10,402 nt of DNA from an uncultured bacterium. GTDB lineage: Bacteria > Bacillota > Clostridia > TANB77 > CAG-508. A program made the translations under genes and the position numbers. The first letter of the stretch is position 1, and each line of letters begins with the position of its first letter. The notes under the pieces are model-generated. The model was not told where the DNA came from, ran no database searches, and worked only from the letters and a program-made list of their open reading frames with translations. The DNA lies in contig CAJMLO010000041.1 in the NCBI GenBank assembly GCA_905214245.1, forward strand, positions 1-10,402, read 5' to 3'. Below are positions 6,287 through 10,402 of the stretch, piece after piece.

Positions 6287-6953
6287 ACATTTCATCATCA
6301 AATAAATTAATATTACCATCTACTGGCTCGTTATCTTGGACTATTGTATCATCATTTTTTTCTTCATCTTGAATGTTTGAAGGTGAATCATCTGTATTTA
6401 TTTCTGGGTTTAATTCTGCATAATTTGCAGTTAATGTTTCTATCATTTTTGGGTATATTTGTATTGCATATGATTTCCAATTATCAACGATTTGCTTTGC
6501 TTGTTCACGAGAACCAGCAAATGTTTTTACTTCAAAAATAGTTTCATTTTTTTCTACAATTTTACAGGTAATATTATAATAATTTTCACTTTTTGGTGTA
6601 TATTCTGCAATTATTGAACTTTCATCACTTACTTCTTCCATTGCACCTTTTAGGTTTGTATCTACTTGTAATTTAATAATTCCTGGTAAAATATCTTCTG
6701 TAAGTTCAAGAGTTTCTTTGCCTCTTTCAGTTATTTGGTAAAGTGTGTTTTCTTCTTTTTGATAATGCATAACATAGTCATTTGCGATTAAATCTAGTAA
6801 AAATTGTTGAAAATAAAAATAGTTCATATCAACAACGGCAAGAACAATTTTATATAAATTGTTGTTTGTTAAAGCTTCTTTTACACTATTTAAAATATAT
6901 AAAATTAGTACCTTGTTTTCAGCAAGAGTTTCACTATCTGATGTAAGTTTCAA
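6285..6953 (-). CDS. DUF4364 family winged-helix protein
   Basis: 222 residues. The N-terminal half (about 8-85) reads like a winged-helix DNA-binding domain of the DUF4364 family found in Clostridia: AENKVLILYILNSVKEALTN (11-30), VDMNYFYFQQFLLDLI (41-56), then a wing-like LYQITERGKETLEL (71-84). The middle, about 95-175, looks like an alpha/beta regulatory or dimerisation domain. The C-terminal 45 residues are acidic and low in complexity, ending LFDDEM. No helix is hydrophobic enough to span a membrane, so it is likely cytoplasmic. The start is TTG (6951-6953): an in-frame stop lies just upstream, no ATG is available before residue 43, and GGAG (complement of 6965-6968) sits about 11 nt before it. 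A role as transcription regulator is inferred; targets are unknown. It is divergent from the J-domain gene. Confidence 0.75.
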   Translation of the reverse strand: MKLTSDSETLAENKVLILYILNSVKEALTNNNLYKIVLAVVDMNYFYFQQFLLDLIANDYVMHYQKEENTLYQITERGKETLELTEDILPGIIKLQVDTNLKGAMEEVSDESSIIAEYTPKSENYYNITCKIVEKNETIFEVKTFAGSREQAKQIVDNWKSYAIQIYPKMIETLTANYAELNPEINTDDSPSNIQDEEKNDDTIVQDNEPVDGNINLFDDEM

Positions 6954-6986
6954 TATTTATCACACTCCAATTTTAAAATCAATCAT

Positions 6987-7015
6987 ATTATATCATGAAA
7001 ATTAGCATGTTACAA
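6987..7015 (-). promoter_or_regulatory. Promoter of the DUF4364 gene
   Basis: Read on the minus strand: -35 TTGTAA (complement of 7010-7015), a 17-bp spacer and -10 TATAAT (complement of 6987-6992). The leader to the TTG start is about 27 nt. Confidence 0.6.
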
Positions 7016-7049
7016 GCTAAAATTTCAAACAAGATTTTGATATGCTATG

Positions 7050-7076
7050 GAATAAGCAATATTATATTGTTTATTC
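7050..7076. repeat. 27-bp palindrome between divergent promoters
   Basis: GAATAAGCAATAT (7050-7062), a single central T, then ATATTGTTTATTC (7064-7076): 12 of 13 bases are symmetric, and the odd pair is G-T. It sits between the -35 elements of the two divergent promoters (7010-7015 and 7104-7109), a typical place for a shared operator. The binding protein is unknown; the neighbouring winged-helix DUF4364 protein is a candidate by position only. The rest of 6954-7160 holds only the two promoters. Confidence 0.5.
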
Positions 7077-7103
7077 TAAAATAAATTTAGTAATAGTTTT
7101 TTC

Positions 7104-7132
7104 TTGTATTTTTATTAAGGTTGTGGTATAAA
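7104..7132 (+). promoter_or_regulatory. Promoter of the J-domain gene
   Basis: -35 TTGTAT (7104-7109), a 17-bp spacer and -10 TATAAA (7127-7132). The leader to the ATG at 7161 is about 22 nt and contains the ribosome binding site AAGGGG at 7149-7154. Confidence 0.55.
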
Positions 7133-7160
7133 ATAAATAGATAATTTGAAGGGGAAAAAA

Positions 7161-7836
7161 ATGAAAAATATCACTCTATATGAAGTTTTAGAAGTAAGTG
7201 AAAATGCATCAAAAGAAATAATTGAAAAAGCATATAAAGTTCTTGCAAAAAAATATCATCCTGATTTGCAAGAAGCTCGGAAATAAAGCGTTTGCTGAAA
7301 GCAAGATGAAAGAAATTAATGAAGCATATAATGTTTTAAGTGATGATGAAAAAAGAAAGCAGTATGATGAAGAATTAAGAGAAAAAAGAGAGCTTGCTAA
7401 AGAGAAAATACAAGAAAATATTGAGCAAATGCAAAATAATTTCAATGCCTCAAATACTAAAAATATGTCTGAATCTGAAAGAAGATTTCGTGATATGCAA
7501 AGAAGGCGTTATGAAGAAAATTTAAAGAAAGAACAATTGAAGATGAAACAAAATATGCAAGCACAATATCAAAATGCGTATTATAATTATCTAAGAAGTT
7601 TAGGATATAAAATTAAGGAAAAATGGACTTGGAAAAAAACAAAAAAATTGATAATGATATTGGCTATTTTGTTTGCTATAATTTGTGTTTTATGGATGAT
7701 TCCACAAACACATGAAATTATGCTTAATATATATAACAATAATTTTATAGTAAAAATAATTGCGAATATCGTGATTGGAATATTTACAGCAATTTATAAA
7801 TCTGTAGTAATATTTTTTCAAACTTTATTTAAATAA
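7161..7836 (+). pseudogene. Membrane-anchored J-domain (DnaJ-like) protein, frameshifted
   Basis: J-domain proteins stimulate the ATPase of DnaK-type Hsp70. The ATG at 7161 follows AAGGGG and encodes 41 residues up to a TAA at 7284-7286, covering LYEVLEVSENAS, the helix KAYKVLAKKY and the catalytic HPD loop (residues 33-35). The rest of the J-domain (KAFAESKMKEINEAYNVLSD, DEKRKQYDE) continues in the +1 frame to 7836. Dropping one base near 7278 restores a continuous 224-residue protein: J-domain 1-70, a charged Glu/Lys/Arg/Gln-rich likely coiled coil 71-160, a transmembrane helix about 163-181, and a second hydrophobic segment about 195-223. There is no Gly/Phe or zinc-finger region, so it is a type III J-protein, not DnaJ itself. 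Whether the break is real decay, a sequencing error or recoding cannot be told from one sequence. Downstream residues keep good coding character, which argues against old decay. Confidence 0.8.
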
Positions 7837-7840
7837 AAAC

Positions 7841-7879
7841 AAAAAACTTTATGCAAATTACTTGTATAAAGTTTTTTTT
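7841..7879 (+). terminator. Terminator after the J-domain gene
   Basis: A 16-bp stem, AAAAAACTTTATGCAA (7841-7856) with TTGTATAAAGTTTTTT (7862-7877), containing one G-U pair, a 5-nt loop and an eight-T run (7872-7879). Confidence 0.85.
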
Positions 7880-7891
7880 ATGGTATATAAT
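7862..7891 (+). promoter_or_regulatory. Probable promoter of the Ord-like gene
   Basis: -10 TATAAT (7886-7891) with a possible -35 TTGTAT (7862-7867) at 18 bp. The -35 lies inside the 3' arm of the preceding terminator. A leader of about 30 nt includes the strong AAAGGAG at 7911-7917. Confidence 0.5.
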
Positions 7892-7927
7892 CTAAATATA
7901 AATTTTATATAAAGGAGTGTGCAAAAG

Positions 7928-9007
7928 ATGGATAGAAAAGTGAGAGTTGTACAATATGGTACAGGAAAAATGGCAGTATATACAATGCGTTATGTTTTTG
8001 AAAAAGGCGGAGAAGTTGTAGGGGCAATAGATATGAACCCAGCAGTTATCGGAAAAGATATTGGAGAGATAATGGGTGGAGAAGAAAAAGGAGTTAAAGT
8101 TACAGCTGTAGATAAAGCAGAAGAAATGCTAAAAGAAGTTAAGCCAGATATAGTTATAGTTGAGACAATGAGTTTACTTAATGATATTAAAGATGCATTT
8201 TTACTTTGTGCTAAACTTGGCATTAATGCAATTTCGACTTGTGAAGAAGCATTCTTTCCATTTAATTCAAACCCTACTGTAACAAATGAGATAGATGAGA
8301 TTGCAAAGAAAAATGGTTGTACAATTACAGGAAGCGGATATCAAGATATTTATTGGGGAGAGCTAATTTCTGCAATAGCAGGTTCTACTCAAAAAATAAC
8401 TAAAATAAAAGGCAGTTCATCATATAATGTTGAGGATTATGGCATAGCACTTGCAAAAGCACATGGTGCTGGCCTTACACTTGAGCAATTTGACAAAGAA
8501 GTTGCATCTGTAGATAAAATATCTGATGAGGCTAGACAAGAAATTATAAATAAAGGAGAATACTTACCTTCTTACATGTGGAATGTAAATGGATGGCTTT
8601 GTTCAAAACTTGGTTTAACACCACTTAGTCAAACGCAAAAATGTGTCCCTCAGACATATTCAGAAGATATTGATTCTTCAACACTTGGCATGACAGTAAA
8701 GGCAGGAGATGCAACAGGTATGAGTGCTGTTGTAACTACCACAACAAAAGAGGGAATTACTATAGAATCTGAATGTATTGGAAAGGTTTATTCAAAAGAT
8801 GATTTTGATAAAAATGAATGGACAATTGAAGGAGAGCCAAATACAACAATAGTTGTTGCAAGACCTGCAACAGTTGAACTTACATGTGCTACTATTGTAA
8901 ATAGAATTCCAGATGTAATTAATGGAAAACCTGGATATGTTTCAACAGATAAACTTGATGAATTAAAGTATTTGGTAAAACCAATGAATGAATATGTAAG
9001 AGATTAA
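7928..9007 (+). CDS. Ord-like NAD(P)-dependent dehydrogenase (2,4-diaminopentanoate dehydrogenase family)
   Basis: Predicted cytoplasmic oxidoreductase of the family holding 2,4-diaminopentanoate dehydrogenase (Ord, clostridial ornithine fermentation), related to dihydrodipicolinate reductase. From the ATG at 7928 it has 359 residues. The Rossmann fold begins with VRVVQYGTGKMAVYTMR (5-21, glycine motif GTGKMA), and strand 2 ends in VGAIDMNP with an acidic residue (D35), which hints at NAD(H). Family-like segments follow: AISTCEEAFFPF (101-112), TITGSGYQDIYWGELISAI (132-150) and the C-terminal ATIVNRIPDVINGKPGYVS (321-339). The GTG at 7919 is only 1 nt from AAAGGAG (7911-7917), so 7928, at 10 nt, is the better start. 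No other ornithine-pathway gene (oraE, oraS, ortA, ortB) is adjacent, so the true substrate is uncertain. The gene is monocistronic, with its own promoter and terminator. Confidence 0.7.
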   Translation: MDRKVRVVQYGTGKMAVYTMRYVFEKGGEVVGAIDMNPAVIGKDIGEIMGGEEKGVKVTAVDKAEEMLKEVKPDIVIVETMSLLNDIKDAFLLCAKLGINAISTCEEAFFPFNSNPTVTNEIDEIAKKNGCTITGSGYQDIYWGELISAIAGSTQKITKIKGSSSYNVEDYGIALAKAHGAGLTLEQFDKEVASVDKISDEARQEIINKGEYLPSYMWNVNGWLCSKLGLTPLSQTQKCVPQTYSEDIDSSTLGMTVKAGDATGMSAVVTTTTKEGITIESECIGKVYSKDDFDKNEWTIEGEPNTTIVVARPATVELTCATIVNRIPDVINGKPGYVSTDKLDELKYLVKPMNEYVRD

Positions 9008-9041
9008 AAAATAAGGTGTCATATGCTGACACCTTATTTTT
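9007..9041. terminator. Bidirectional terminator between the Ord-like and ABC permease genes
   Basis: A perfect 15-bp stem (9007-9021 with 9027-9041; core TAAGGTGTCA) around the loop TATGC, with A-rich and T-rich flanks giving U-tracts on both strands. It overlaps the last base of the plus-strand stop codon and the stop codon of the minus-strand permease. Confidence 0.9.
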
Positions 9042-10344
9042 AAATATTTTTTATATTTCTTTTTCTAAATACTGCAAAAGATGTAACAAACATTATTGCA
9101 AAATAAATTATACATATACTTATTGAAAATGAAGGAACTAGGCCCTCGAATTGTGATAATCCGCCAAATAGATATGAAGTTAAATCCCAGTTTGGAGTAA
9201 CAAAATAATTTATAAATTTAATATTATATACAATAGCAAGTTGGTTTATTATTGATGAGCCCATATATCCAAGAAGTGGAATTACTATTGATACAGCTGT
9301 GTTTATAAATATTGTACTACAAGCAAATGCAAGTGTCATAAGTAAAATATACATAGGAAGTTTTGCAAGTCCAGCTATAACTATGTACATTGGAATACTC
9401 ATTGTTTGAACTTGTGATGTAGCATAATTGTAAATTATAGCAGGAACACTTAAACTATCAAATCCAAGGATTATTCCTCCAACAATAAATTGACCTATAG
9501 CTATAAAGAACATAATAAATATTAGCATTATTAGGCAAACAATAAATTTACTAAGCAAAATCTTACATCTGTGATATGGTCGAACAAGTAACATTTTTAT
9601 TGTACCCTTATTAAACTCGTCACTCACTATTCCGCCTGCAATCATGATAATAAACACCAAAATAAATAATTCATAATTGTCAAATAAATTAAGTAAACTT
9701 GCACGACTATCTGATGAAGACGCATTTGTAATATTATTTTCTATATAATACTTGTTTATATTTAATGATTTTACATTTTTGTAATATTCAATTTTTTCTG
9801 AATATGAAGGATTTTTTTGCTCTTTATATGATTCAATATAATAGCTTGCATTTTCATAATTTTCTAGGCGATTGTTCAATGCATCTGAGCCATAAGCAAT
9901 GTTTTTATCAATTCTCCATTCTAATATTTGTTTTTTAGTGTATAGAGTATTTAAATTGCTTGAATCTGTATTTTTAGCATTTTTTATTTGTTCCTCTATA
10001 TCTTCTAGTGAAATTGTGGCAAAATATTTCCAATCTCCTTCATTAAGTTTTGCAATAAATTTATCGTAATTTGATTTTGCTTCATCATATGAGTTTTTAT
10101 CTAGCTTGCCTTTATTGTAGGTGTACGTATTCATAGTATATAAATAACTATGACATCCAAGTTCAGAGCGAATGATATTAGATTGCCACGAATCAAAACC
10201 ATATTTTTGCATTAATTTTGCCATATCATAAGTTGTTTTTGCATCTATATATTGTTCTATTTCATTTTTATTATTAGGTGAAAGTGAATTTAATTCATCT
10301 TCACAAGATTTAACATATTCTTTGCTATAACCGCATATTATATG
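9040..10344 (-). CDS. ABC-2 type transporter permease (body, frameshifted at its N-terminal end)
   Basis: Integral membrane subunit of an ABC exporter; no ATPase partner is in the window and the substrate is unknown. The open frame runs from just after a stop at 10345-10347 to the TAA at 9040-9042. The first ATG (10222-10224) opens 394 residues but has no ribosome binding site, and coding-like sequence continues upstream of it (CGYSKEYVKSCEDELN). Residues 1-180 from that ATG are hydrophilic and rich in Tyr, Asn, Lys and Glu, a likely extracytoplasmic domain. Five or six hydrophobic segments follow, at about 184-200, 222-254, 278-320 and 362-385. The ABC-2 signature SDEFNKGTIKMLLVRPYHR (201-219) leads into KILLSKFIVC. 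Members of this group normally have a transmembrane helix before the large extracellular domain; that helix is visible in another frame at the window edge. Confidence 0.82.
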   Translation of the reverse strand, partial: HIICGYSKEYVKSCEDELNSLSPNNKNEIEQYIDAKTTYDMAKLMQKYGFDSWQSNIIRSELGCHSYLYTMNTYTYNKGKLDKNSYDEAKSNYDKFIAKLNEGDWKYFATISLEDIEEQIKNAKNTDSSNLNTLYTKKQILEWRIDKNIAYGSDALNNRLENYENASYYIESYKEQKNPSYSEKIEYYKNVKSLNINKYYIENNITNASSSDSRASLLNLFDNYELFILVFIIMIAGGIVSDEFNKGTIKMLLVRPYHRCKILLSKFIVCLIMLIFIMFFIAIGQFIVGGIILGFDSLSVPAIIYNYATSQVQTMSIPMYIVIAGLAKLPMYILLMTLAFACSTIFINTAVSIVIPLLGYMGSSIINQLAIVYNIKFINYFVTPNWDLTSYLFGGLSQFEGLVPSFSISICIIYFAIMFVTSFAVFRKRNIKNI

Positions 10345-10402
10345 TTAAATTTTTAGAATAATTATCCATAATATTTGAAAGTATAATAAATAAAAGAGTA
10401 AT
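10325..10402 (-). pseudogene. N-terminal fragment of the same ABC permease, out of frame
   Basis: Reading from the right edge on the minus strand, one frame encodes ITLLFIILSNIMDNYSKNL then TYNMRL before a TAG at 10325-10327. The hydrophobic start followed by Asn/Lys-rich sequence fits the end of the first transmembrane helix plus the beginning of the extracellular domain. The continuation (CGYSKEYVKSCED) is in the +1 frame, so one base too many at about 10334-10344 splits the gene. The true start is beyond the window. Confidence 0.6.

Noticed and set aside
7222..7836. TTG at 7222 as the start of an independent 204-residue protein
   Set aside because: Its first ~18 residues are an out-of-frame reading of conserved J-domain sequence, and the ATG at 7161 has the binding site; the downstream part is the frameshifted remainder of that gene.
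7919..7930. GTG at 7919 as the start of the Ord-like gene
   Set aside because: It is only 1 nt from the AAAGGAG Shine-Dalgarno; the ATG at 7928 is at the proper distance.
1..10402. CRISPR arrays, tRNA or rRNA genes, phage or defence genes
   Set aside because: No regularly spaced repeats, cloverleaf-like sequence, rRNA segments, integrase/transposase or known defence domains were seen on either strand.

Overview
This is an AT-rich, densely packed bacterial chromosome segment. The protein families point to a low-GC Firmicute, most likely a member of Clostridia. The evidence is strong AGGAGG-type ribosome binding sites, short A+T-rich intergenic gaps, U-tract hairpin terminators, an archaeal/eukaryotic-type prolyl-tRNA synthetase, a stand-alone ScpB, a DUF4364 protein and a 2,4-diaminopentanoate dehydrogenase-like oxidoreductase. 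This is inference from family content; no species can be named.

Layout, left to right. (1) 1-1640: the end of rpsB (ribosomal protein S2, 5' end outside the window) and complete tsf (EF-Ts), with a tandem-repeat hairpin between them and a strong terminator after tsf. (2) 1649-3985: a self-contained cadmium/zinc/lead resistance operon. It has a near-consensus promoter overlapped by a 24-bp palindromic operator, a CadC-type ArsR/SmtB repressor with both metal sites intact, and a P1B-type ATPase exporter that lacks the usual N-terminal HMA domain. (3) 3986-4162: an intergenic stretch with an inverted repeat whose right arm contains the -35 of a perfect TTGACA-17-TATAAT promoter. (4) 4163-6286: scpB and proS, 4 nt apart, ending in a terminator shared with the convergent gene. 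(5) 6285-7160: a DUF4364 winged-helix protein on the minus strand, then a divergent promoter region with a 27-bp palindrome. (6) 7161-7879: a membrane-anchored J-domain protein whose reading frame is broken by one extra base just after the HPD motif. (7) 7880-9041: an Ord-like NAD(P)-dependent dehydrogenase with its own promoter and a bidirectional terminator. (8) 9040-10402, minus strand: an ABC-2 type membrane permease that runs off the window and is also frameshifted near its N-terminus.

Functionally this is mostly housekeeping (translation, chromosome segregation, tRNA charging) with a metal-resistance cassette sitting directly behind rpsB-tsf, where pyrH-frr is common in many bacteria. 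I see no phage, CRISPR array, RNA gene, toxin-antitoxin pair or clearly new defence system. The points most worth a second look are the two single-base frameshifts, the metal-sensing operator with its dual-site repressor, and the structured intergenic regions.
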